Shown: positions 33,917 to 45,900 of the stretch, piece by piece | How the letters are laid out: every line of letters begins with the position of its first letter | Numbering within the stretch: position 1 is the stretch's first letter | Assembly (NCBI GenBank): GCA_015178975.1 | Contig: WHVD01000113.1 | Location: 1 to 64,000 of the forward strand | Length of the DNA: 64,000 nucleotides | DNA from: Hysterangium stoloniferum | Taxonomy: Eukaryota > Basidiomycota > Agaricomycetes > Hysterangiales > Hysterangiaceae | Reading direction: 5' to 3' | The notes under the pieces: model-generated | What the model was told of the DNA's origin: nothing | Database searches by the model: none | Seen by the model: only the letters and a program-made list of their open reading frames with translations | Translations under genes and position numbers: made by a program

Positions 33917-36010
33917 AACAATTTCCATCACGTGTCCAAGTTCCATGGCCAATATCCATGGAGTTTCCTTGTTGGTACCTTCATAACCTGCCCATTTGAC
34001 TTAATAGAGCAATTTACAAGTACGTTGGTGATTGTCGATTTTAGAATCCAAAATCTCGGAAACTTCAAATTTGGGTTCTCCATCAATGATGACTGGAGGG
34101 GGTGGAGGTTGAGTACATTCTAGGATATTGTTAGGAACACAAGGTTCTAACATGGAAATGTGGAAAATGGGGTGAACTGCTCGCATACTATCGGAAAGTT
34201 GGAGAGTCCATGAAAGTGAGCCAGCTTGTGCTATAATTTCAAAAGTGCCTAAGAATTTCTCAGCAAGTTTTTAAGAAGGTCAGGTAGGTCAGAAGAATTG
34301 AGCTTTTACAAAAACCTGATCACCAATTTTAAAGTTAGGAGGCGGGATCCTGTTTTTGTCCATGGAACGTTGATAATATTCCTAAGTGGAAGAAATAGCT
34401 TTCCAAATTTCTTGATGTAACTTGTCAAGGTCAGTAATAAATTCTTGAGCACGGATGGATGCCAAATCTCATTCAGAATGTACTGTGAGATTTGGATTAT
34501 AGCCTCTGTTGGCAAAAAAGGGAGAGATACTGGTGGTTGTGTTCAGAGAGTTATTGTAGGTGAATTCCATGAGTGGAAGAAGGGATTTCCAGTTGTCCTG
34601 ATGATAGTTGCAATAGATGCAGAGATATTGTTCCAGTGTTTGATTAACACGTTCCATTTGTCCATTACCTTCTGGATGATATCCTGAGGTGAAGAGTAAT
34701 TTCATGGGGCTTTTCCGAGAGCCTGGAGAAATGGGAAATGAACTTGGAGCCTTGATCGGAAGTTATGTGAGATGGAACACCATGTTTGGAAAATACGTGA
34801 ATAATGAAAAGTTCCACTAATTGTAAGGATGTGATTGTATCGTGAGTGGGTATGAAAATTCCTTGTTTCGAGAATCAATCCACAACAACTAGGATGGATG
34901 TAAAGCCTTCGGAAGTCAGAAGTTGTTTGATAAAATCCATCGAAATTGAGTTCCAGGGTTTTTCCAGTATTAGAAGTTGCTTGAGAAGACTGTACAGCTT
35001 ATGTCTCTGGGATTTAGAGCATAAGCAGGTGGTGCATGACTTACAGAACTGGGGTATAAAGTCTCAGAGGTTGGGCCAAGTATATTCTCTTCAGATTAGA
35101 CCAAGAGTATTGTTAATGCCATAATGTCCAGAGATTGGATGATCGAGTTTGTACTGAAGTATGTGGAGTCAGAGATTATTGCAATCTGGAATGTAGATAT
35201 GTCCATCAATATGGATGAAACCTTGAGAGTTTTGTAACTATCGGGGTTAGTCAGGATTATTGGGAACTTCTAGGTGTGGCTTGAGGGCTGGGTCGGAAGT
35301 GAGTGTGGAAAGGATATCTTGATGTAATTGCTCAATGTCCATAATCATAACACTATGCATAACTGGATAGTAGAGGGAAGTCACTCAAATAGATGTGGAA
35401 AATTACTGTGTTGTAAAAACCGGTTTCAAGTTATGTGGATTAATGGATTAACAATGGTGTAGTTACTTTCCCCCTTTTTAGGATAGATGTCCTATCGTCA
35501 GGTCATAGCATCTGGTTTTCCACCAAGACGTCTGGGTCAGAAAGAATGGATAATCATGTTAAAAGTGGAGAGAAATTTGGACCAGCAGGCTTGCCGGTGG
35601 GTCAAATGTTTAGTGGTAGAAAAATATTCGAGATTTTTGTGATCAGTAACGACATCAACGGGAGTTGTGGAACCTTTGAGGTAGTGACACCAATGTTTGA
35701 AAGCTTCAAAGATTGCCAAAAGTTCCTTATCATGAACATCGTAGTTGAGTTTGGACACTTTCAGTTTCCAAGAAAGAAATGTGACTGGATGAATTTCACC
35801 ATCAGAATCTTGAATGGAAAGAATTGAGGCAATTGTATAATTGGAAGCATCAGTTTCCACAATAATCGGAACATCAGGTTTCCAATGAGAAGGAATTAGG
35901 GCAGAAGTGAAAGCATTTTTTAATGTCTGGAAAGCAGAGTGGCATTTGTCATCAAAAACCCATGGTTGAGATTTACAGGTAAGGCGAGTGAGCAGTTTGT
36001 GCAAGCTATA
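33917..36010 (-). pseudogene. G2 pol 3' half: RNase H, integrase, chromodomain
   Basis: RNase H 36004-35537 with ETDASNYTIASIL, SWKLKVSKLNYDVHDKELLA and VVTDHKNLEYF (catalytic Asp/Glu/Asp readable) and the terminal RQACWSKFLS. The integrase zinc region follows near 35170-35010 (HPISGHYGINNTL, CKSCTTCLCSKSQ) and the core near 34970-34690 (SMDFI, GFTSILVVV, HGVPSHITSDQGSKF), then PFMEFTYNNSL and the chromodomain at 34186-33920 (HPIFHISMLEPC, VKWAGYEG). Many stops. Reverse transcriptase, protease, gag and the 5' LTR are missing; the copy stops near 36010-36130. Confidence 0.85.
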
Positions 36011-36255
36011 AAAGGGAAGAAAGAGGGACAGCTATCTAAGAGAAAGGATAGTACCTTTCCAAAGCAAGAGATTCCCAAAACTCTTACAAAAGTGTGGAAT
36101 AACTGGAAAGAAACAATCCTCGATAACACTGGATGAATAGAGAAGCTGTCAGTGTGTCACCAAAAAATACAGTGTGATTTGGCTCAGGAATTGCAGATGT
36201 TGACTATCAAGGATAAAACAATTTTCAAACTCCAACATTGAATCTCACTCTGTGG

Positions 36256-36572
36256 GTGCCGCGCACTGCTGTGAGGAGTGCTGCGAAAAGTGGACAATTG
36301 CCGCGAATATACATTTTAGCTTCAAACTAAAACATAGCTATATGTTGAATGGTAATACTCAAAATACCACTTTAAATGATATATTCTCTTAAAAAGGGGC
36401 TAATTCACAATTTTAAAGATTAAAACCCAGTCTTAAAGTAAATTAGCAGAGCCCCAGTAGGCAGATTGATATGTTATGAATATATACAAACTATATCTAT
36501 TTTATACTAGTTAAGTGCATATTCGAGGGTATCTTGAGGTGTTCGCGGCAGTCGCGACACCCTGCGCGGCAC
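36256..36572. repeat. Candidate 317-bp MITE
   Basis: Inverted ends GTGCCGCGCA (36256-36265) and TGCGCGGCAC (36563-36572), with a second inverted pair TGCCGCGAA just inside. The interior is AT-rich and non-coding. No clear target duplication. 36573-37160 holds no recognisable gene. Confidence 0.6.
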
Positions 36573-37167
36573 TTTCCCATAGCCCGTAAAGGTTAGTCCG
36601 GAGAATCACTTTTTTGTTTATGTATTTTCGAATGTTAGTATTCACATAAAGTGGCTATATCCTGTTCTTACATCGTCTGCTTACAATTGAATTATGGGAA
36701 AAGTCTATAGAGCCTCAGTATATACCATCTCAGAGTCATACAGCTAGACATGGCTTGTTTGGTTTGATCGTGGCTGAGTTCCGAGTTTAGTCCTCCTCCC
36801 ATATGCACCTAGGTAGCTGTATATAAGTTACCGACCTTGTTCAAGACGTTAATTCTATTAAATATGGACAACATCGACGCTCACCGGTCTCCCCCAAATA
36901 CCGTGTCTGGCCACACAGCGTCATTTATCCAACTGGGCTCCGGATCATAAGAAGCGCGCAACTGCACATCCAGGACAGGTCCCCCGGAGGGGCCAGAAAT
37001 ATAACCTGGAGAAATAGCTTGAAACAGGAATAAGGTAGGCGGGTCCACATCTCTGGGGTCACTAAATTACTCTGTCAGACGCTGAGATTAATAAGGGGGT
37101 AAGTGGGAGACAAACATATCCTGAGGCATTTCCACAACTACCTCTGTCCAGAGTTGCATTACTATTA

Positions 37168-39522
37168 TCATGAAGGTTTTATTATCTTTTCCAAAAGACG
37201 TCTGTGCTTACCGATTATCAACTCGTGTGGAGGGACATCCTTGATCCCACTTTTCTGCATGTATACCGGTGCGTATGCTCTCCACTTTTTCTGCACGTCA
37301 GATGTGGGGATTCCGAAGTCCGAGAAAGCGACAGATGGCTGGCAGAGCTTTTCGATGCTGCCTTCGCCAATATCACAGGCATATCTATGCCGCATAAAAC
37401 TGAGCAACAACTATTGGGTCAGTGTCCTGTAACTCGAACATTACCTCCTCAATGGCTTTGCACCTGGTATTGTTACACTCTCAAGATCTGTTAAGCGTTT
37501 GGACTCTGACTCGAAGCGAATATGAACAATAACTTCGGGCTCTACACAGAATATTTCAGAGAACCACTCATGTAGATTCCCACACACTTCAAAATGGCCT
37601 GTAACTTTATGCCGATAGCCCACGTCCCACAGAGTTATGGACCCCATGTCTCCGTCATAGATGTCGCTGCGAACTGTTCCCAGAAACCCGAAGTCCAGTA
37701 GTTGATTGGCCAACTGATGAATGGTGTGCGAACTTCGAAGTTGTTGATCCATTAAAGTAGAGCCGACACACCATGAATGCACATTGGACATGAATAAGGC
37801 GACGACAAAATCTGGTGATGATGGATTGAAGCTAGAGTCATAGCGACCAATACCAGGATACCATCTACTGATGTATGGGGGACCGGTGTACAGTGTTCCG
37901 GTATACACAAGCTTCAGACGATGGTGACTGACAGGACGGTCAGTGACAGTGACAATCGAATCACCGGGAACTGAAAACTGAATAGACAAATTTATCATTG
38001 ATATCTCATGTCAGTGGAATTAACGAACAATCCTTGCAGGAAAAATTTCATTGTGGTGACTGAATTCAACTAATTGCTAATGTCATATTGTCACATCAGT
38101 ATTTGCCGGAGAGAAGGTATCCAAGTACGTCACATTGTAGGAATCCCTCTAAAACATCGCGTTAGCTTGGAAAAATCGTGTTTAATTTTAATTGCATTTA
38201 CTATATCGTATAGCCCCCAAATGGTTTCTCTCGTGTCGGATGCTCTAATGTGGTCGAGCCAATCGCATGCGTCCACAGGTTCAGGCCCCGGGTTACGGAA
38301 AACCTGGAAAAGAACATTGTCTTGTGCGTTGCTGTAGCCCAAGAACTGAGCAATGCTAGGGTCCCTGACCATGAATTTTGTTGGGCTCTTTGGCCTATTT
38401 GATTTCAAGTGTGACTTTCTTACCACTTGCTTGCATAGTACTTGAGATCGTGTTGAAACTGTATTGAAGGTGTGATATATTTCAAATATTTCTTAAACAA
38501 GAAGGGGGTCCATACATCTTTGTTCATCAAGTCCCATGAGGATGTCACGCCTTCATATATTTTGACCAATACGGGCTTGCCGTCGGTTTCAGACTTCGCG
38601 GCACAGAGTTTAACGTTCCACCTCGAGGCGACCCTATGATTCCCTCCCTTTTCATAATCATAATCATAATGGTTCGCGACCGATAATGTGTGTAACAGTT
38701 CCAAATCTCTTCGATGGAACAAATCCTGTACCATTGCTATGAGCCTACGGGCATGATATTTGGGGAGAGAGAACGGGCGTACGCGATCACAAATATTCTT
38801 TCTTGCTCCGCCGCGCGAGACTTGTTTTCCCTCAACGATTCCTTCCGTGACCAAGGAAAACGAATCAAGGGTAGCCTTTAATTGATCCATGATAGCGTCC
38901 ATTCTCGTATTATCGACCGCTATAAGTTCAGCGACACCTAATGAAGCATCCAACGAGAAATACATCTAATAACCAATAGGTATAACGACCGATTCTGACT
39001 GTCACCAGGGGGACGCACCATTGCCTCCTTCTCAGCTTCTCCTAATCTCCTTTCCAGTTTTGCGATAATCTCGTTGTCGCATCCAGGACTTGACGTGTCC
39101 CCTTAAACCTTTTCCTGGTTCGTATGAGCGTGCAAGCGCAAGAATGTCCTCAAGTGCACTGAATCAGTCGGGTTAATTCTCAAGTACGGCTACACAGTGG
39201 ATTTCAAGTTCATACTTCTGATAATCGTCCAATATAACTTTGAAATTGTCCGGTATATTCTCCCGCTTCTCCCTCAATTGATCGTGGAAAGCGACGAGGC
39301 GACGTCCAGCGGTCTGGATAAGGGCATTCAACCTGTCGTTTCGCTCCCCGGTTTCCTGATGTTCTCCAATCGTCAGCCACATGCGCTCTAAACGTTGTGT
39401 TTATGCAGACGACCCACCTTCACAACCCTCATAATCTCCAAAACAAGTGTTGCTGCACTCTTTATACCAGGTACTGGGACGGCATCGCCAGCAACTTTGA
39501 CAATAATGGCTGCAATGTCCAT
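37168..39522 (-). pseudogene. MLKL-like/kinase-lobe gene, copy B (most complete)
   Basis: Exon 1 39522-39418 starts MDIAAIIVKVAGDAVPVPG (MLKL-NTD/HeLo-like first helix). After a 32-nt gap shared by copies A and C come RMWLTIGEHQ...LNALIQTAGRRLVAFHDQLREK, then stop codons near 39168 and a frameshift near 39075 before EKEAM. An intron ends before MYFSLDASLG (38965). The next exon has MDAIMDQLKATLDSFSLV, NHRVASRWNVKL and DGKPVLVKIYEG (kinase beta-3-like). A further intron leads to FQHDLKYYASKW, another to PSIAQFLGYSNAQDN. A later exon 37977-37460 (DSIVTVTDRP, MDQQLRSSHTIHQLANQLLDFG, LWDVGYRHKV, EWFSEIF) and a last exon ending at 37168 (KKWRAYAPVYMQKSGIKDVPP) have no family I know. No kinase C-lobe (HRD, DFG) is visible. 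Broken only in the N-terminal half. Confidence 0.55.
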
Positions 39523-39589
39523 GACCTATAGTGGATGATCTTGGTAGGTGGTGAGGGACAGTTGCTGTTTGGCATGTTGAGGTGCTATA

Positions 39590-39837
39590 TGTTAGAGTAT
39601 GATATTACAGCTCTTACATAGTCTATGATGTTCCCTATATTTTTCTGATATTTGTAGTATTTTTCCCAGCACTGTAGGTGCAGTATTGAGTGAGTTACCT
39701 AGTAAGGTAACTGATGTGTAGGTGCTTAGGTAAGCACCCTGTAGCATACTCCACTGTGGGTGTGGGAAAGTCTCCTTAGTGTTTACTTTCCTCACACTCA
39801 CAGGGTGTTCGTCAAGAGTTATCCAACTGTTTCAACA
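39590..39837. repeat. 248-bp solo LTR with perfect target duplication
   Basis: TGTTAGAG...TTTCAACA (TG...CA) flanked by CTATA at 39585-39589 and 39838-39842. Copy C of the gene family has the uninterrupted site (CGCTGTATTTG near 41065). It lies upstream of copy B. Confidence 0.93.
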
Positions 39838-39842
39838 CTATA

Positions 39843-41190
39843 TTTGTTATTGGCTGTGCATGTGGGATGGAGCACCGGATTGGGAGGGGAAATGCAGTAT
39901 GTATGCAAATGAGCGACACACTCATATTCAACCGCTGTAATCGCGATGTGGAGTTTGTCTGTAGTGGATTTGCTGCAATACAATGGATTAAATACAATAT
40001 TTGCCAAAACAGTCCTCGTACCTTGTTGTGTCTCGAATCCCACGTGGATCTCCCGCCTTCGGCAAATTTTGACCAATACCGGCTTACCATCACTTTCAGT
40101 CTTTGCTTCACAAAGTTTAACACTCCACCGCAAGACGACCTGAAGAAGTCCGGTCTTGTCATTATCATCATTATGGTTCACGATCGATAAAGGTACGTAA
40201 CAGTTGCAGATCCCTTCTATCAACCAAATACTGTATCATAACTATAAACCCACGGGCATGATCTTGAGATAACATCACGGGCGTACGCGTTCACCAATAA
40301 CCTTTCTTGCTCCACCGTCGGAGATTTGTCTTCCCTCAATGATTCCTTGCGTGACTAAGGGAAACGAATCGAGGATACCCTTTAATTGATTCATGATGGC
40401 GTTTATTTTGGTATTCACCGTTACGAGTTTAGCGACAGCTAATTAGGTATCCAGCGAAAAATATATCTAATAGCCAATAGGAACGACCGACTCTGACGGT
40501 CACTAGTGGGACGCACCATTGCCTCGTTCTCCGTTTCCCCCAATCGCCTTTCTAGTTTGGTGATAGACTTATCTCGTTGTCGCATCCAAGAAACGACCTG
40601 TGCTTTAAGACCTTTTCTTGGTTTGTATGACCTTGCAAGCGCAAGAACGTTCTCAAGTGCACTGAAACAATCGATTTATTCATCAAGTATGGTTACTCGG
40701 TGGATCTCGAGTTCCTACTTCTGATAATCGTCGAATATAGTCTTCAAATCGTCCGGGATATTCTCCCACTTCCCCCTCAGCTGGTCGTGGAAAGCGACAA
40801 GGCGACGTCCGGTGGTCTGGATAAGGGTATTCAATCTCTCATTTTGCTCCCCGCTTCCCTGGTGATCGTCAACCGTCATCCACATCAGCTCTCAAACTCG
40901 TGTTGTTGTAGACGACCTACCTTTGTAACAGTCAGAATCTCCAAAACAATGGTCGCTGAACTCTTCAAGCCAGGTACTGGAACGGCATCACTAGCGACCT
41001 TGACATGGTCGATCTTAGTAGATGGTAAGGGATAGTTGCTGTTTGGCACGTCGAGGCGCTGTATTTGTTATTGGCGGTGCCCGTGGGATGGAGCACCCGA
41101 TTAGTAGAGGAAACTCAGTATTCGTGCCAATCAGCAACACATGTTCGAACGCCGTAATCGTGATGTGGAGTTTGTCCGCAGCAAATTTTC
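39843..41190 (-). pseudogene. MLKL-like gene, copy C (N-terminal half, then rearranged)
   Basis: From about 41040 downward: an exon 1 relative without its start, LMWMTVDDHQGSGEQNERLNT followed by a stop after YQK, a coiled coil (SWMRQRDKSITKLERRLGE), an AIKGYPRF-like segment, and DGKPVLVKIC at about 40060. The reading then joins abruptly to a block ending SKSTTDKLHIAITAVEYECVAHLHT, related to 46600-46370, instead of the kinase-like exons. This shows a recombination or deletion between family members in tandem. Confidence 0.5.
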
Positions 41191-41209
41191 TGCAATAAAT
41201 TGGATTAAG

Positions 41210-42480
41210 TTAAATATTCGTCAAATGAAAAAAAAAATAGACGAGCACTCCTAACGTTAGTTTATTGACTCGAATGAAAAGTGCCATGAAGTGCCTAGTG
41301 ACATATGGCCATGTGGGATAGTTGTGCCTTGGTTATCGACATGATCCATTGTCTCTCCTTGTCCTTGACGCTTTGGACCGAGTATTGCGTATTGATAGGT
41401 AATAGTTAATCATGATGCATAAGATGGAACTTGTGACATTTTCTTAACCCCTTTCAATAATGGATTTGACTTCAACTCACGTTTCTCTGTTAAATATCGC
41501 AATGGTGGACTATACCCACAGGGTGTCATGGCAGCATGTTAGCATCAAAGTTATCAGTTCACTAATCTTACACTTACCAGGACGACTTGTTGAAATATTG
41601 GACGTTCGGTAATAATCTCAACATGATGACACTTGTGGGTCCTAATATATTTCGCGCTAAGCTACATAGTTCTGTACAGTAGCTTAGTAATACTAACCCT
41701 TTTTGTTCGCGTCCACCATGTACCGACACATACCCTGCGTCAACAAGGCCGGCGGGCCACTTCGTTGCCCACGCTATGCGATACGGCACATACTGCCACT
41801 GCTGGGTCCCATGGCCATGGGTAGACTATTTACTCGCAGAGGTAACAACAACTGGCAACGTTCCAAGCTCTTTTTGCAATGCCCGCTCCGGCTAGTGGTC
41901 CAAGACCGACTCGCTTTCGCTCCACTTTATGCTGGTGTACACCAGCGTTCCCGCCGCTTCACACCTACACGCCGCCACACCCACTTCCTTGGTGCTGAGC
42001 TGGGACAACCCCTAAGTCCGCTCCTCTGTGACGAGTCCGCTGCAACCCTTACTATCGCCGACCCACTCCTGGCTTCTGGCTTCACATTGGAGGATGTCCT
42101 TCCCTCCCAGCATGGCTCTCGCTCATCCCAACTACCCCTTCATAGCTCTGGTATTTCTGCTGACAGCTCTTCCCTCTTCGAGGGAATCCCCGCGTCTCCC
42201 CAAGTCTGATCCTCTTCTCAGTGTATGTCTGGAAGAGCATGGTAGCTCAAAAATTCCGTCCGCTTCATTAGATCAAAGGACACCCAAAATTATGTCAATG
42301 AGGCTGATGACAATTTTGAACTAATATGCCCATTAGAACAAGCAGGACATTGGATGAGTTTAAAGAGGCTCAAGCAATGCTGTCTAATACTTTGCTTAAG
42401 GGAAGTGGCACAGAGGTAACAAGTGAAGCTCACTGTATGGAAATCCAGTAAGCAATTGTGTTGTGGTAAATTCATCACTT
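41210..42480 (+). other. Spacer with one unassigned open frame (41718-42209)
   Basis: A 163-codon open frame with ATG at 41718 (CCACCATG context) is rich in Leu, Ser, Pro and Arg, contains IADPLLASGFTLEDVLPS, and has no recognised domain. The first part overlaps the repeat shared with 18055-18210, where the equivalent codon is GTG, which argues against a conserved gene. The region 41220-41330 resembles 46570-46690. Confidence 0.3.
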
Positions 42481-42796
42481 GGAGTGTCACAGTGCTGTGA
42501 CACTTGATAGATGCTATACATGGACAGGAACTTCATTCCAGAAGGGATGGTGTTGTACAAAGATCAATAAATCTTCCCATGTATGTCCCCTTCATGTCCC
42601 AAGGTCACTCACAATCCCAATTCTCCACTCTGCAAAACTCCACTTTGCATCCTGAATCCATGACTCAGTCACCATTGTCCATTCAGGGAGGCCTCTTCCA
42701 GTGGATGATGGAGACAGTGACAAAGGCAGGATACAAAGTGGAGTATGGCAAAGTGCAGAATGATTGTGAGTGACCTTGGGGCGTAAAGGGGATGTA

Positions 42797-44391
42797 CAGT
42801 GACCCAAAAAAGCGTCTGGATGTTTGGTGAAATTGGAAAGATGGGTTTACAGCTCCAGAAATAAAATAGATAAAATTCTGAATAAATCAGAGGTAAGAGG
42901 TATACATCTGACCTACATGATGACATAAGCATGACATCATAGCTTTTCTTATCAGGAAAGTAGGAAATTAATAATGGACATGGTGCATCCGGACACTTTT
43001 TTTGCTCTTGTAATTAATTACTAGTTTTTACCAGTTTCAGTATTTAGTGTATCCCCCCTTGGCCTTTAGTACTGCAGCAACCCTTCTAGGCATGCTCTTG
43101 ATCAATTCAAGGCATTTCTCCCTTGGAATACCCTCCCATTCCACCTCCACTCTCTCCCAGAGCTCCAATATGCTCTTGGGTGCCTCAGGGTATGTTCCAA
43201 GCCTTCTCTTCAACTCCCACCATAAGTGTTCTATTGGATTCAGGTCTGGAGACTGTGCAGGCCAGTCTAAAACCTCCACCTGATGGTCCTTGAACCAATC
43301 CTTGGCCAAGTTGCAAGTGTGTTTAGGGTCATTGTCCTGCTGGAAGACAAACATTGCCCTGTCCATCCCATAATACTCCACTGTTTTGAAGATATAGTCC
43401 TCCAATATGTCCTTGTACATCTCCCCATCCATCCTCCCATCTATCTTGCACATGTACCCCACACCATGTGCTGTCATACATCCCCAAATCATTAGACTCC
43501 CCCCTCCAAATTTGATAGTTCCATTGATATGCTGCTGAGTGAGTGCAGAACCTGGTCTTTTCCATACCCACAACCTCCCATCAGAGCCCAAATGATTGAT
43601 TTTGGTCTCATCTGAGAAGATAACCCTAAACCAGTCCTCCTCAGTCCAATGCTAGTACTTGATAGCAAACTCATATTGAGCCTTGATGTGTCGACAGGCA
43701 AGAAGAGGTCTTTTGGCCTTCACCACAGCCTTCAAATTCTCTTTCTTCAATGCATTTCTAATTGTCTGTGTGCAGACATTGAGGGAGAGGTGGGACTTGG
43801 CTTGGGAGGCATTATCAACCTGTCCAGAGGTGATAGAACAAGCCAGGTGGTGATAATCCCTGGGGGAGAGTTTGGGAGGACAACCTCTGGAAGGTGTTGG
43901 AAGTGGACCAGGGAGTTGGGAGTGAATTTCTGATACTGTAGAGTGCCCAATATAAAGTTTAGAAGCAATTGTTCTGCAGGAGTGACCTTCCTGGAGAAGA
44001 GAAATGACAGAGAGCCTTGTTTCAGTAGAGTGCTTCTTCATCATGTGGTGGGGGGGTGAATTGAGGCAAAGGTTCATGTAAATGTGTTATTTAAACATGT
44101 GGTCACATGACATTGTTGAACCTAACCAGAAATTCCCACAGTTATATGAACCTTAGTTGAGTTTCATGTATCAGTTGACAGAGCAAAAAAAATGTCTGGA
44201 TGCACCATGTCCATTGTTCATTTCCTACTTCCCTGATAAGAAAAGCTATGATGTCATGCTTATGTCATCATGTAGGTCAGATGTATACCTCTTACCTCTG
44301 ATTTATTCAGAATTTTATCTATTTTATTTCTGGAGCTGTAAACCCATCTTCCCAATTTCACCAAACATCCGGACACTTTTTTGGGTCACTG
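42797..44391 (-). mobile_element. Tc1-type DNA transposon M2
   Basis: 1595 bp, TA on both sides (42795-42796 and 44392-44393), with terminal inverted repeats of 211 bp (42797-43007 and 44181-44391) starting CAGTGACCC. One transposase gene on the minus strand. Inserted in the foldback element. Its ends share CAGTGACC with M1 but the rest of the repeats differ. Confidence 0.95.
43037..44044 (-). pseudogene. M2 transposase, full length except one TAG
   Basis: Start MMKKHSTETR at 44044, 335 codons. The N-terminal helix-turn-helix part (TRLSVISLLQEGHSCRTIAS, then GCPPKLSP) is followed by catalytic FSDETKINHLG, GGGSLMIWGC, KIDGRMDGEMY, FQQDNDPKHT and PDLNPIEHLW with DD34E spacing, ending KGGYTKY. 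The only lesion is TAG at 43651-43649 (residue 132), between KY and HWTEEDW, a site where Gln (CAG) would fit. All catalytic residues are intact, so this is a recently disabled or nearly active copy. Confidence 0.93.
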
Positions 44392-44824
44392 TATGTTGGA
44401 AGATACATGTATAGTATATATCTCTCAAGTGTCACAGCACTGTGGCCTGGGGTATCGTTTCTCACCTTCCAAACAATACCTATATATACAGATACATTGA
44501 CCTGTTTTGCGTTGCAGGCACTGGAAGGCAGTTGCACAACAGTCCAACATTTTATGGGTGCAACCTATATCCTGGAACAAGTTTTCAGACCCTACTCAAC
44601 AAGTTCTAATGCGCTACTGCTTACCTAATACCAGATTGCGATGTGAGATCGACTGCCCTCGTCACAGGGGAGATGATCCACTTCCAATTGTTGTTGGCAG
44701 GAGCCGCCGGCAACAGTATACTCTAAACCTCACTAGGATACTACCCAAAATCCGAAACAGATGGGACATTGCGAGCTTAGTGGACTAATCTATGGGAAAC
44801 ATGACTGTCTCTGACTAGGCCTAG

Positions 44825-45900
44825 TCATGAACTCCCGATATCTACTGTTTGACGCCCAGCAGGCAAACTTCTACGTTTAAACGCTTCTTTAACCCTTTCA
44901 TGTATCATTTTTGGGACTTCACCATCGCATTGGTTACTTGAGAGTGGGTCAGTTGACCCCTCTCTTCTCACATTGTCTCCTCCATATAAATATGTCCACA
45001 GAATATGACGCCAGTGCGCCCAAATCTGTGGTGGTAAACTAATAGTCACATAAGTAACGTATGGGACCTAGCCTCACTAGATCTCGTAATATGGGATAGC
45101 CACCCTCTACCACTAGGCGCCACACCCAGTAAAAGTATTCATTGATGGTATCGCACAAATAACAGCTGCTTACGTCGTCCCTAAACCCGAATCATTCCAA
45201 CATCTTTCCCATACGCCAAACTTCGATAAAGAAGCTGCGGCCACTATTAAGTGTGAAGGACTTCCACCGCTTATTCCATGGAAGAAGTTCCAGAATGTCA
45301 TCTTCCCAAATCCAAATAGTGTTTGGTCTCGCGTTGATGGCGGGCTAGGCATCGGCAAGACATTCTCGGCCCAACCCCCCTCTGTCAGAACCGTCCTCGT
45401 ACAAAACGGCAAAATTACCTGTGCAGGGTCATGTAAGAACTCCATCGAACACGCGTTCACCACTCTCGGAGTTGTGGGCGGATCGCTGGCCTCGGGTCTT
45501 GCAACGCACGGTTTACCGTTAGGTATCGCAGAGATCGTGCAAGAACCGACAACACAGGATGGGGACGTGCGGACGTGCCGTCCAGGAAGCATGGTAATCA
45601 CGGAATGCACGTTTTGATGCTGCTTGAGTGCGTTTTGTTTCCTTGAGTAGTACTGTCGTAGTACATTTGATTTCTGACTCATATTTACCACCACAGGTGG
45701 CATTGGAGGCAGGCCTCTCGGATAAACATGCCCTTTCATTTGTCAGCAGCAACCGAGAAGCTCTTAAGCGCGGAAGTGAGCTCCCAAGAAGCCAGTTTCG
45801 TGGCATACAATGATGGTAATATCTTTGAGAGAAGTAGCAAGGTTGTTGGTGTAATGTCGCCTCGCCGTAGCTTGATGGACCTATTTTAGGTGGACGTTTC
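44825..45900. other. Duplicated uncharacterised gene fragments (unit 1)
   Basis: Two segments recur elsewhere. On the minus strand 45049-44825 reads LPPQIWAHWRHILWTYLYGGD and DPLSSNQCDGEVP, recurring near 53860-53970 (plus). At 45175-45300 the plus strand reads VVPKPESFQHLSHTPNFDKEA and IPWKKFQNVIF, recurring inverted at 53590-53740. At 45540-45900 the sequence (TACCACCACAGGTGGCATTGG region) matches 55810-56490. I recognise none of these families. They look like exons of host genes carried along in a segmental duplication. Confidence 0.45.

Larger units (their letters stand above)
42490..44450. mobile_element. Foldback element interrupted by M2
   Basis: Outer inverted ends CAGTGCTGTGACACTTGA at about 42490-42510 and 44430-44450. 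The internal arms are also inverted: GTCACTCACAATC near 42604-42616 against GATTGTGAGTGAC near 42762-42774. The left end itself is a hairpin, GTGTCACAG-TG-CTGTGACAC. A second, rearranged copy lies at 54255-54760. Non-coding, so non-autonomous. Confidence 0.75.

Noticed and set aside
37500-37998. Start codon reading MINLSIQ for the C-terminal exon of copy B
   Set aside because: The segment TTTGTCTATTCAG is identical in copy D and looks like a 3' splice site, so the exon more likely begins after it.
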